Positions 23,881-32,166 of a DNA stretch of 64,000 nucleotides are shown piece after piece. Below the pieces are notes generated by a model that was given only the letters and a program-made list of their open reading frames with translations, searched no databases and was not told the origin of the DNA. Every line of letters starts with the position of its first letter. Position 1 is the first letter of the stretch. This stretch comes from Cellulosimicrobium sp. Marseille-Q4280. Lineage in GTDB: Bacteria; Actinomycetota; Actinomycetes; Actinomycetales; Cellulomonadaceae. Made by a program: the position numbers and the translations under genes. The stretch covers positions 186,001 to 250,000 of the forward strand of contig NZ_CALPBY010000006.1 in assembly GCF_943181405.1 (NCBI RefSeq). Reading direction: 5' to 3'.

Positions 23881-25607
23881 CGACGCCCCGGCACGCGGCG
23901 GCCCCGGAGGCCGGAGCCGGTCGGCCGGGGGCATTGGCCCGCGACCCCTACGCCGTCGTCGTCCCGTCGATCGGCCGGCCCTCGCTCCTGCGGCTGCTCG
24001 AGACGCTCGCCGCGCAGGCGGAGTCGTCCCCCAGCGCGCCGGCTCCGACCGAGGTGGTCGTCGCCGACGACCGCCGCCTCCCCCTGCCCGGCCGGGGCGC
24101 GACCGGATCCTCCGTTCCGGGACCACTGGACCTCGGCGAGGCCGGCGACCGTCTCGGCGCGCGGGTCGTGCGCACGGGCGGCCGCGGCCCTGCGGCGGCG
24201 CGCAACGCCGGGTGGCGCTCGACCTCCGCGCCGTGGGTCGTCTTCCTCGACGACGACGTCGAGCTGCCCGCCGGCTGGGCCGGGCTGCTCGCGGCCGACC
24301 TCGCGGCGGCGGACGACCGCACCGGCGGCGTCCAGGGTCGCCTGCACGTGCCGCTGCCGACGGACCGCCGTCCCACCGACTGGGAGCGCGGGACCGCGGG
24401 CCTGCAGGACGCGCTGTGGCCGACCGCCGACATGGCGTACCGCCGCGCGGCGCTCGAGCAGGTGTCCGGGTTCGACGAGCGGTTCCCCCGGGCCTACCGC
24501 GAGGACGCCGACCTCGCGCTGCGGGTCCGCGACGCCGGCTGGAACCTCGAGCGCGGCACCCGCACCACGACCCACCCCGTCCGCCCGACCGACGACGGCG
24601 TGAGCCTGCGCGTCCAGGCCGGGACGCGCGACGACGCGACGATGCGCGCGCTGCACGGGCCGGACTGGCGCGAGCGTGCCGAGACGGGCCGTGGCCGCCT
24701 GGCGTGGCACGTCGCGACGGTCGCCGCGGCGGGCGTCGGCGTCGCCGGGATGCTCGCCCGTCGACGGCGCGTCGCCGCGCTCGGCGCCGCGGCATGGGCC
24801 GGTCTCACCCTCGACTTCGCGCGACGCCGCCTCGCGCCCGGCCCGCGACCCGGCGACGACGTCTTCGGTGCCGAGCTGCGCCGCATGCTCTGGACGAGCG
24901 CCGCGATCCCGTTCGCGGCCGTGCGCCACCGCGTGGCCGGGACCGTCGCGGCGCGGCGCGGCCTCGACCCGTGGCCGCCGCCGCTCGCCGCCGTCCTCTT
25001 CGACCGCGACGGCACCCTCGTGCACGACGTCCCCTACAACGGCGACCGGGCCGAGGTCCGCCCGGTCGAGGGCGCGCGCGCGGTCCTCGACGACCTGCGG
25101 GCGCGCGGCGTGCGCGTCGGCGTGGTCTCGAACCAGTCGGGCATCGCCCGGGGCCTGCTCACGCGCGAGCAGGTCGACGCCGTCAACGCGCGCGTCGAGG
25201 AGCTGCTCGGGCCGTTCGACACGTGGCAGGTGTGCCCGCACGGGCCCGACGACGCGTGCGCGTGCCGCAAGCCCGCGCCCGGCATGGTCCTCGCCGCCGC
25301 CGCGGAGCTCGGCGTGCCGCCGTGGCGCTGCGCGGTCGTCGGCGACATCGGGGCCGACGTCGGGGCCGCGGTCGCCGCGGGCGCCGTGCCGGTGCTCGTC
25401 CCGACGCCGGTCACCCGCCCGGAGGAGGTCGACGCCGCCCCGCGCGTCGCCCCCGACCTCGCCGCCGCGGTCACGATGCTCGACGACCGGCGCCACGCCG
25501 CGCCGCCTGAGGGCGTGACGTCGAGATCGGCAGGATCGCATCAGATCGGCAGCCCGCGACTGCCGATCTCGCGCCGATCTGCCGATCTCGGGGGGCGTGG
25601 GTCATGA
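23877..25607 (+). CDS. GT2 glycosyltransferase fused to GmhB-like phosphatase
   Basis: 576 residues from ATG 23877. Residues about 20-270 form a GT-A glycosyltransferase ('YAVVVPSIGRPSLLRLLETL', 'VVFLDDDVELPAGW', 'AYREDADLALRVRDAGW'). Residues about 285-330 hold hydrophobic stretches. Residues about 370-540 are a HAD-IIIA phosphatase with nucleophile Asp376 and Asp378 in 'FDRDGTLVHD', Ser/Asn in 'VVSNQSGIARG', the structural zinc motif 'CPHGPDDACACRKP' and 'VVGDIGADVGAA'. That set is diagnostic of heptose 1,7-bisphosphate phosphatase (GmhB). The fusion couples precursor dephosphorylation to a transferase. The last roughly 27 residues are encoded by a palindromic repeat (25522-25590). Confidence 0.9.
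   Translation: MTTPRHAAAPEAGAGRPGALARDPYAVVVPSIGRPSLLRLLETLAAQAESSPSAPAPTEVVVADDRRLPLPGRGATGSSVPGPLDLGEAGDRLGARVVRTGGRGPAAARNAGWRSTSAPWVVFLDDDVELPAGWAGLLAADLAAADDRTGGVQGRLHVPLPTDRRPTDWERGTAGLQDALWPTADMAYRRAALEQVSGFDERFPRAYREDADLALRVRDAGWNLERGTRTTTHPVRPTDDGVSLRVQAGTRDDATMRALHGPDWRERAETGRGRLAWHVATVAAAGVGVAGMLARRRRVAALGAAAWAGLTLDFARRRLAPGPRPGDDVFGAELRRMLWTSAAIPFAAVRHRVAGTVAARRGLDPWPPPLAAVLFDRDGTLVHDVPYNGDRAEVRPVEGARAVLDDLRARGVRVGVVSNQSGIARGLLTREQVDAVNARVEELLGPFDTWQVCPHGPDDACACRKPAPGMVLAAAAELGVPPWRCAVVGDIGADVGAAVAAGAVPVLVPTPVTRPEEVDAAPRVAPDLAAAVTMLDDRRHAAPPEGVTSRSAGSHQIGSPRLPISRRSADLGGRGS
25522..25590. repeat. Nested palindromic element inside a coding 3' end
   Basis: Outer arms CGAGATCGGCAG (25522-25533) and CTGCCGATCTCG (25579-25590) pair over 12 bp. 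An inner hairpin AGATCGGCAG (25543-25552) / CTGCCGATCT (25560-25569) pairs over 10 bp with a 7-nt loop. The unit GATCGGCAG occurs twice in each orientation. It is translated as the C-terminal tail of the GT2-GmhB protein and lies 14 bp before the next start codon. Confidence 0.75.
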
Positions 25608-26782
25608 GCGCCGACGTGCTGGCCGTCCGGCTCGACAGCGACGGCGACGTGCTCCTCACGGGGCCGGCGGTCCGCGCCCTCGCGGCGGGCGCCGCGGCCC
25701 GCGGGGGCCAGGTCGACGTGCTCGCGTCGTCGGCCGGTCGCGCGGCCGCAGGCCTGCTTCCCGGCGTGCGCGACGTGCTGACGTTCGACGCGCCGTGGTC
25801 CGGGTACGACCCGCCGCCGCTCGACCGCGCCGAGGTCATGGCCCTGGTCGAGACGCTCGCCGCGCGCCGGTACGCCGCCGCGGTGGTCTTCACGTCGTTC
25901 CACCAGAGCCCGCTGCCCATGGCGCTGCTGGCCCGGCTCGCCGGGATCCCCCACGTCGCCGGGACCAGCGACGACTACCCCGGCTCGCTGCTCGACGTGC
26001 GGCACCGCCGACCCGACGGCCTGCACGAGGTCGAGGCCGCTCTGGACCTCGCGCGCGCCGCCGGGTTCCCCTCCGCCCCGGGCGACGACCGGCTGCGCGT
26101 GCGCGGGCCGCTGCCCGACGTGCGCCACCTCCTGCCCGTCCCCACCGACGCCGCGGGCGCGGACGACGACGCGCCGTACGTCGTCGTGCACCCGGGCGCG
26201 TCGGTGCCCGCCCGCGCCCCGTCGCCCGACCACGCGCGCGCGGTCGTCGCCGCCCTGGTCGAGCGCGGCCACCGCGTCGTCGTCACGGGCGGGCCGCGCG
26301 AGACCGACCTCGCCGCGCACGTCGCCGCCGGACCTGTCGCCGGACGCGGCGCCGCACGTGTCGTCGACCTCTCCGGCCGGACGGACCTCCCCGGCCTCGC
26401 GGCGGTGCTCGCGGGTGCGCAGTGCGTCGTCGTGGGCAACACCGGTCCCGCGCACCTCGCCGCAGCCGTCGGGACCCCTGTCGTGTCGCTCTTCTCGCCC
26501 GTCGTGCCCGCCGACCGCTGGGCGCCGTGGGGTGTGCCGACGGTCGTCCTCGGCGACCGGTCCGCGGCGTGCCAGGGCTCGCGTGCCCGCGAGTGCCCCG
26601 TCCCGGGCCACCCGTGCCTGACGGGCGTCGACCCGCAGGAGGTCGTCGACGCCGTCGCGCGGCTCGCTCCCGGCTCGACGGCCGGCCCGCCGGGCGAGCC
26701 CTTCCGGACGCCCCAGCACCACCCGACCGACGCGTCACCCGCCCGCGGGCCGGCGCCCGAGACCGCGGAGGTCGTCGCATGA
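25604..26782 (+). CDS. Glycosyltransferase family 9 (heptosyltransferase-like)
   Basis: 392 residues from ATG 25604, overlapping the preceding stop by 4 bp. It is a GT-B fold enzyme of the ADP-heptose:LPS heptosyltransferase family: N-terminal 'VLAVRLDSDGDVLLTGPAVRAL', mid-region 'VVVHPGASVPARAPS', 'RVVVTGGPRETDLA' and the C-terminal donor motif 'VVVGNTGPAHLAAAVGTPVVSLF'. Family members use ADP-activated heptose. The 40-residue C-terminal Pro/Thr tail is disordered. In an operon that also encodes heptose-activating enzymes, the predicted role is heptosyl transfer to an envelope acceptor. Acceptor and exact donor stereochemistry are unknown. Confidence 0.9.
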   Translation: MSADVLAVRLDSDGDVLLTGPAVRALAAGAAARGGQVDVLASSAGRAAAGLLPGVRDVLTFDAPWSGYDPPPLDRAEVMALVETLAARRYAAAVVFTSFHQSPLPMALLARLAGIPHVAGTSDDYPGSLLDVRHRRPDGLHEVEAALDLARAAGFPSAPGDDRLRVRGPLPDVRHLLPVPTDAAGADDDAPYVVVHPGASVPARAPSPDHARAVVAALVERGHRVVVTGGPRETDLAAHVAAGPVAGRGAARVVDLSGRTDLPGLAAVLAGAQCVVVGNTGPAHLAAAVGTPVVSLFSPVVPADRWAPWGVPTVVLGDRSAACQGSRARECPVPGHPCLTGVDPQEVVDAVARLAPGSTAGPPGEPFRTPQHHPTDASPARGPAPETAEVVA

Positions 26783-27804
26783 GGATCCTCGTCTGGCACG
26801 TGCACGGCTCGTGGGCCACGGCCTTCGTCGCCGGCGAGCACGAGTACGTCGTCCCCGTCGTCGCGGACCGCGGGCCCGAGGGTCGCGGTCGCGCGCAGAC
26901 GTGGGACTGGCCCGCGACGGTGCGCGAGGCGACGCCCGAGCAGCTCGCCGACCTCGCGGCCGGCGGCGGGATCGACGTCGTCGTGCTGCAGCGTCCCGAG
27001 GAGGTCGAGCTGCTGCGGCGCTGGACCGGTCTCGTCCCCGGCCGGGACGTCCCTGCCGTCTACGTGGAGCACAACGCGCCCACCGGCCACGCCGCCTCGA
27101 CGCGCCACCCGCTCGCCGACCTGGACGTCGTCGAGGAGGGCCTCGTCCCGATCGTCCACGTCACGGCGTTCAACGCGCTCATGTGGGACACCGGCGACGC
27201 GCGGACCCTCGTCGTCGACCACGGCATCCCCGACCCCGGCCACCTCTACTCGGGTGAGCGGGCGAGCGTCGGCGTCGTCGTCAACGAGCCCGTGCGGCGC
27301 TGGCGCGTCGCGGGCACCGACGTCCTCGTCGAGGTGGGCCGCCACGTGCCGCTCGACGTGTACGGCATGGGCGTCGGCAAGCTCGCCGAGCACCTGGACG
27401 CGCCCGGCGCAGCACCCGTCACCGCAGGCACCGCCCGTCACCGCACGCACGGCCTGCACGACGACGTCCCGCAGGCCGCGATGCACGCGCGCCTCGCGAC
27501 GTCGCGCGCCTACCTGCACCCCTACCGCTGGACGAGCCTCGGCCTGTCGCTCCTCGAGGCGATGGCCCTCGGGATGCCCGTCCTCGCCCTCCCGACCACC
27601 GAGGCACCCGTCGCGGTGCCGCCCACCGCCGGGACGCTCAGCTCCCGCCCCGACGAGCTCGTCGCGACCGCGCGCCGCTGGCTCGCCGACCCGGACGAGG
27701 CGCGCGAGCACGGCTCCGCCGCGCGCGCCCACGTCCTCGAGCACTACTCCCACGCCAGGTTCCTGCACCGCTGGGACACGGTCCTCCAGGAGGTGACCTC
27801 ATGA
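26779..27804 (+). CDS. GT4-like glycosyltransferase
   Basis: 341 residues from ATG 26779, coupled by a 4-bp overlap. It opens 'MRILVWHVHGSWATAFV' and has 'VYVEHNAPTGHAA', 'VVDHGIPDPGHLY' and a donor-binding C-terminus ('HPYRWTSLGLSLLEAMALGMPVLALP', in which the E-x7-G/P pattern of retaining GT-B enzymes is recognisable). The N-terminal domain is shorter than in typical GT4 proteins, and the K-x3 loop is not obvious. It probably adds a hexose or heptose to the growing glycan on the cytoplasmic side. Confidence 0.82.
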   Translation: MRILVWHVHGSWATAFVAGEHEYVVPVVADRGPEGRGRAQTWDWPATVREATPEQLADLAAGGGIDVVVLQRPEEVELLRRWTGLVPGRDVPAVYVEHNAPTGHAASTRHPLADLDVVEEGLVPIVHVTAFNALMWDTGDARTLVVDHGIPDPGHLYSGERASVGVVVNEPVRRWRVAGTDVLVEVGRHVPLDVYGMGVGKLAEHLDAPGAAPVTAGTARHRTHGLHDDVPQAAMHARLATSRAYLHPYRWTSLGLSLLEAMALGMPVLALPTTEAPVAVPPTAGTLSSRPDELVATARRWLADPDEAREHGSAARAHVLEHYSHARFLHRWDTVLQEVTS

Positions 27805-29159
27805 AGATCGCCATGATCTCCGAGCACGCCAGCCCGCTCGCCGCCCTGGGCGGCGTCGACGCCGGCGGCCAGAACGTCCACGTCGCGTCGCTCGCGACGC
27901 GGCTCGGCGCCCAGGGGCACGACGTGGAGGTCTACACCCGCCGCGACGACGCCTCGCTGCCGGAGCGGGTGCCCCTCGCGCCGCGGGTCGAGGTCGTCCA
28001 CGTGGACGCGGGTCCCCCGGTCCCCGTCCCCAAGGACGAGCTGCTCCCCCACATGGACGCGTTCGGCGCGGACCTCCTGCGCCGCTGGTCGGACCCGGCC
28101 GTCCCGGACGCCGTGCCCGACGTCGTGCACGCGCACTTCTGGATGTCGGGGATCGCGGGCCTGCTGTCCGCGCCCCCGCTCGGCATCCCGCTCGTGCAGA
28201 CGTTCCACGCGCTCGGTTCGGTCAAGCGGCGGCACCAGGGCGCGCGGGACACGAGCCCGCGCGAGCGGGTCGCGCGGGAGCGCCTGCTGTGCCGCGGGGT
28301 CGACCGCATCGTCGCGACGTGCAGCGACGAGGTCGCCGAGCTCGTCGCGCTCGGCGCGGACCCGGACCGCGTCGACGTCGTGCCGTGCGGCGTCGACATC
28401 GGGCGCTTCCGCCCCGGCCCGCGGCGCTCCGTGCACCGGCATCGCGAACCGGGGACGCTGCGGCTCCTGTCGATCGGTCGCCTCGTCGAGCGCAAGGGCG
28501 TCGACACCGTCATCGAGGCGCTGCCCGACCTGCCGGGCGCGGAGCTCGTCGTCGCCGGCGGGCCGCCGGCCGCGCACCTCGAGGAGGACGAGGAGGCGCG
28601 CCGCCTGGTCAAGCTCGCCGACGCGCTCGGCGTCCTCGACCGCGTCCGGCTCGTGGGGAGCGTGACGCAGGACGACGTGCGCGGCCTCATGCAGACGGCC
28701 GACGTCGTGGTGTGCGACCCGTGGTACGAGCCGTTCGGCATCGTCCCGCTCGAGGCCGCGGCCTGCGGACGCCCGGTGGTCGGGGCCGCCGTCGGCGGCC
28801 TGCTCGACTCGGTCGTCGACGGCCGCACCGGCCTGCTGGTCCCTCCGCGCGACCCGGCCGCGCTGGCCGCGGCGCTGCGGCGGATCGCCGACGACCCGGC
28901 GCTCGGCGAGCGCCTCGGGTCGGCGGCACGGGTCCGGGCGGAGCGCCTGTACGGCTGGACGACCGTCGCGGCGCGCACGCTGGAGTCGTACGAGCGCGTC
29001 GTCGCCGAGGGTCGGCGGTCGGCCGCACGGGACACGAGGACCGCGCACGGCCCGGTGCCCCCCGCGGTGCGTACCGCCACACCCACCGCCACGCCCACCA
29101 CCACGCCTCCCGACATGGCGCCCGACGGCCGTCCGGTGCGGGCGGTGAGCGCCCGATGA
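27801..29159 (+). CDS. GT4 glycosyltransferase
   Basis: 452 residues from ATG 27801. N-terminal 'MISEHASPLAALGGVDAGGQNVHVASLA' is the glycine-rich acceptor loop shared with MshA and sucrose-phosphate-synthase-like enzymes. 'VVHAHFWMSGIAG' and 'CSDEVAELVALGA' follow. The donor half contains 'LLSIGRLVERKGVDTVIEAL' and the EX7E motif in 'EPFGIVPLEAAACGRPVV', defining a retaining GT-B transferase using an NDP-sugar. A 45-residue Thr/Pro tail follows. It is part of the heptose operon and overlaps the next gene by 4 bp. Which linkage it makes cannot be read from sequence. Confidence 0.9.
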   Translation: MKIAMISEHASPLAALGGVDAGGQNVHVASLATRLGAQGHDVEVYTRRDDASLPERVPLAPRVEVVHVDAGPPVPVPKDELLPHMDAFGADLLRRWSDPAVPDAVPDVVHAHFWMSGIAGLLSAPPLGIPLVQTFHALGSVKRRHQGARDTSPRERVARERLLCRGVDRIVATCSDEVAELVALGADPDRVDVVPCGVDIGRFRPGPRRSVHRHREPGTLRLLSIGRLVERKGVDTVIEALPDLPGAELVVAGGPPAAHLEEDEEARRLVKLADALGVLDRVRLVGSVTQDDVRGLMQTADVVVCDPWYEPFGIVPLEAAACGRPVVGAAVGGLLDSVVDGRTGLLVPPRDPAALAAALRRIADDPALGERLGSAARVRAERLYGWTTVAARTLESYERVVAEGRRSAARDTRTAHGPVPPAVRTATPTATPTTTPPDMAPDGRPVRAVSAR

Positions 29160-31435
29160 CCGCGGCCGAGCGCTGGCTGCGCGCGCACGCCGACGACCTC
29201 CACCAGGGCCTCGACCTGCTCCTCGCCGAGGCCGGGCGCATCGACGCGTGGGGCGAGCACCTCGCCGACGTCGTGCTCGGGGGCGGGCGCCTGCTCGTCG
29301 CGGGCAACGGGGGCAGCGCCGCGGAGGCGCAGCACCTCACCGCGGAGCTCGTGGGACGGTTCGAGGGCGAGCGCGTGCCGCTGTCCGCGATCAGCCTGCA
29401 CGCCGAGACCTCCAGCCTCACCGCGATCGTCAACGACTACGGGATCGGCGAGATGTACGCGCGGCAGGTCGCCGCGCACGGCCGCCCGGGCGACGTCCTG
29501 CTGCTGCTGTCCACGTCGGGCAACAGCGAGAACGTCGTCGCGGCCGCCCACCGCGGGCGCGAGCTCGGCCTCACGACGTGGGCCCTCACCGGGCCGAGCC
29601 CGTGCGGGCTCTCGGCCGCGTGCGACGACACGCTCGCGATGCAGGGCGCCTCGACGTCGTCCGTCCAGGAGCTGCACCTCGTCGTCGCCCACGCGCTGTG
29701 CGCCGCGCTCGACGCGCACGTCCGGCAGCGGGAGACCGGGGCCTCGGGCGAGCCCGTGCCGGAGCCGGTGACCGCACCGGCTGTGTCGCCAGGGGCTTCT
29801 CCGGGCGTCACACCGGGGGTCTCGCCGGAGACCGCTGCGCCGGCGGACGACCGCCCACGCGTCGTCGTCGTGGGAGACGTCCTGCTCGACCGCGACGTCG
29901 ACGGCCAGGTGACGCGCTTCTCCCCCGACGGGCCCGTGCCCGTCGTCGACACCCTCGGTGTGCGGCGCAGCCCCGGCGGCGCCGGGCTCACCGCGCTCCT
30001 CGCGGCCGACGGCGCGCGCGTGCGTCTCGTCGCACCCCTCGCCGACGACGACGCCGGGCGCGACCTCCGCGGCCTCCTGAGCCGGCACGTCGAGGTCGTG
30101 GCCGTGCCGCAGGAGGGCACGACGCGCCGCAAGACGCGCGTGCGCTCGGCCGGGCAGACGGTCGTCCGCGTCGACGACGGCGGCCCCGCCCGCCCGGTCG
30201 ACGTCCCGGTCGCGCGGGTCCGCACGGCGCTCGCCGACGCGGCCGTCGTGCTCGTCTCCGACTACGGCGCGGGCACCACGCACGACGGCCCGCTGCGCGA
30301 CCTGCTCGCCGAGGCCGCGACGTCGACGCCGGTCGTGTGGGACCCGCACCCGCGCGGCGGGCGCCCGGTGCCCGGCGCCGCGCTCGTCACGCCGAACCTC
30401 GCCGAGGCGCTCGACGCCGCGGACTCGCTCGGGATCGAGGCGTCGCCCGACGACCTCGGCGGTCTCGCGCAGGCGCTCGCGCGCGGCTGGGAGGTCGGCG
30501 CGGTCTGCGTCACCGCAGGCGACCGCGGCGCGTTCGTCGCGCGGCCGACCGGCGAGCCTGCCTACGTCCCGGCGACGGCCGTCGCGGGCGACCCGTGCGG
30601 CGCGGGCGACCGCTTCGCGTCGACCGTCGCGGCCGAGCTCGCGCGCGGCACCGGCCTCGTCGACGCCGTGGCGCGCGGCGTCGACGTCGCGTCCACGTGG
30701 GTCGCCACGGGCGGTGCGGAGGGCTACCGGCGACGCGCGGAGACCTCGGGGCAGGTCGGCGGCGCGGCGCACCGGACCGGGCCGTCCGGCACCACGGGGT
30801 CGGGCGAGCCGGCCGGCTCGGGCAGGTCCGTCGCCGGCGGTGCCTTCGCCGACGGCGACCCCCGCGGCGTCGCGCGGAGCGACGCGCCGACGCCCCAGGA
30901 GGTCGGGGAGCGCCTGCGCGCGCTCGGCGGCACCGTCGTCGCGACGGGCGGGTGCTTCGACATCCTGCACGCCGGGCACGTCGCGACGCTCGAGGCCGCG
31001 GCCCGGCTCGGCGACCACCTCGTCGTCCTCCTCAACGGTGACGCGTCCGTGCGGCGGCTCAAGGGGCCCGAGCGGCCCGTCGTCGCGCAGTCCGACCGTG
31101 CGCGGGTCCTGGCCGCTCTCGACTGCGTGTCCGCCGTCGTGGTGTTCGACGAGGACGACCCGCGCGCCGCGCTCGACGCGCTGCGTCCCGACGTGTGGGC
31201 CAAGGGCGGTGACTACACCGAGGAGACGCTTCCCGAGGCGGAGGTCGTCCGCGGCCACGGCGGGCGCGTCGTCGTCCTGCCCTACGTGGCCGGCCGCTCC
31301 ACGACCTCGATCCTCGAGCGCTCGGGCCGCTACGCGCCCGCCGCCGCTCCCGGCGCAGGCCCCGAGGGCCACCCGGGCACCGACCGCGCTCCCGTCCCGA
31401 CCACCTCCCCGACCCCGAAGGAGACCTCCGCATGA
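29156..31435 (+). CDS. GmhA-HldE trifunctional heptose biosynthesis fusion
   Basis: 759 residues from ATG 29156 carrying three enzymes. Residues 1-190 are a GmhA-type sedoheptulose-7-phosphate isomerase, with His60/Glu64 ('QHLTAELVGRF'), Gln171/His179 and the phosphate loop 'STSGNSENV'. Residues about 233-520 are a PfkB/HldE heptose-7-phosphate kinase ('VVGDVLLDRDVDG', catalytic Asp485 in 'PCGAGDRF'). Residues about 585-720 are an HldE C-terminal nucleotidyltransferase ('GGCFDILHAGHVATLEAA', 'LNGDASVRRLKGPERPV', 'KGGDYTEETLPEAE'). Pro/Gly-rich linkers separate them. With the GmhB domain encoded upstream, these complete the route to nucleotide-activated D-glycero-D-manno-heptose. The expected nucleotide is ADP by homology to HldE. 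Confidence 0.92.
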   Translation: MTAAERWLRAHADDLHQGLDLLLAEAGRIDAWGEHLADVVLGGGRLLVAGNGGSAAEAQHLTAELVGRFEGERVPLSAISLHAETSSLTAIVNDYGIGEMYARQVAAHGRPGDVLLLLSTSGNSENVVAAAHRGRELGLTTWALTGPSPCGLSAACDDTLAMQGASTSSVQELHLVVAHALCAALDAHVRQRETGASGEPVPEPVTAPAVSPGASPGVTPGVSPETAAPADDRPRVVVVGDVLLDRDVDGQVTRFSPDGPVPVVDTLGVRRSPGGAGLTALLAADGARVRLVAPLADDDAGRDLRGLLSRHVEVVAVPQEGTTRRKTRVRSAGQTVVRVDDGGPARPVDVPVARVRTALADAAVVLVSDYGAGTTHDGPLRDLLAEAATSTPVVWDPHPRGGRPVPGAALVTPNLAEALDAADSLGIEASPDDLGGLAQALARGWEVGAVCVTAGDRGAFVARPTGEPAYVPATAVAGDPCGAGDRFASTVAAELARGTGLVDAVARGVDVASTWVATGGAEGYRRRAETSGQVGGAAHRTGPSGTTGSGEPAGSGRSVAGGAFADGDPRGVARSDAPTPQEVGERLRALGGTVVATGGCFDILHAGHVATLEAAARLGDHLVVLLNGDASVRRLKGPERPVVAQSDRARVLAALDCVSAVVVFDEDDPRAALDALRPDVWAKGGDYTEETLPEAEVVRGHGGRVVVLPYVAGRSTTSILERSGRYAPAAAPGAGPEGHPGTDRAPVPTTSPTPKETSA

Positions 31436-32166
31436 CCTCCCCCACGTTCCAGCAGCCCGCCGACTCCCCGCTCCCCGTGCCCCGCGAGGTCGGCACCGTC
31501 TACGTCACGGGCGGCGCGAGCGGCCTCGGTGCGGCGCTCGTCGAGGCCGTGACCGCCGCGGGCGGCAAGCCCGTCGTGCTCGACCGGGTCGCCCCGGCGA
31601 ACGGCGGCCTGCACGCGATCGTCGACCTGTCCGACTCCGCGGCAGCCGCAGCGGCCGTCGATCGGCTCGCGGTCGAGGTCGGCCCACCCGACGCCGTGGT
31701 CACCGCCGCGGGGACCGACGCGTGCGGGCGGCTCGACGAGATCGACGTCGAGACGTGGGAGCGCGTCGTGCGCGTCAACCTCTTCGGGACCGTGGCCGTC
31801 GTGCGCGCCGCCATCCCCTACCTCGCGGAGCGGCGCGGGACCGTCGTGACCGTCGCCTCGACGCTCGGGCTCAAGGGCGTCTCGGACGCGACCGCCTACT
31901 GCGCGTCGAAGTTCGCGGTGCGGGGCTTCTCGCAGGCGCTCGCCGCCGAGCTCGCCGGCACGGTCGGCGTGACGTGCCTCGTCCCGGGCGGCATGCGGAC
32001 CGCGTTCTTCGACGGCCGGACCGAGCAGTACAAGCCCGGGCCGGACGCCGACCTCAACGACCCGCGCGCGACGGCGGCCGCCGTCGTCACCGCGCTGCGC
32101 CAGCCCGTGGGCTGCGAGATCCGCGAGATGCTGGTGATGGCCTCCGGCGAGACGTCGTGGCCGTGA
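31432..32166 (+). CDS. SDR oxidoreductase/epimerase in heptose operon
   Basis: 244 residues from ATG 31432. It is a classical SDR: 'VYVTGGASGLGAALVEAV', 'VTAAGTDACGR', catalytic Ser in 'VTVASTLGLKG', and YxxxK in 'ATAYCASKFAVRGF'. It lacks the extended-SDR features expected of the ADP-heptose 6-epimerase HldD, so it is more likely a keto-reductase/dehydrogenase acting on a sugar or on the glycan precursor. It is coupled on both sides by 4-bp overlaps. Its role in the pathway is inferred only from position. Confidence 0.82.
   Translation: MTSPTFQQPADSPLPVPREVGTVYVTGGASGLGAALVEAVTAAGGKPVVLDRVAPANGGLHAIVDLSDSAAAAAAVDRLAVEVGPPDAVVTAAGTDACGRLDEIDVETWERVVRVNLFGTVAVVRAAIPYLAERRGTVVTVASTLGLKGVSDATAYCASKFAVRGFSQALAAELAGTVGVTCLVPGGMRTAFFDGRTEQYKPGPDADLNDPRATAAAVVTALRQPVGCEIREMLVMASGETSWP

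Noticed and set aside
27932-31372. A 1146-codon open frame on the minus strand
   Set aside because: It runs antisense to the GT4 and GmhA-HldE genes, whose motifs are unmistakable; this is typical of GC-rich DNA.
31432-32166. SDR as the missing ADP-heptose 6-epimerase (HldD)
   Set aside because: It is a classical, not extended, SDR and lacks HldD-type substrate motifs.
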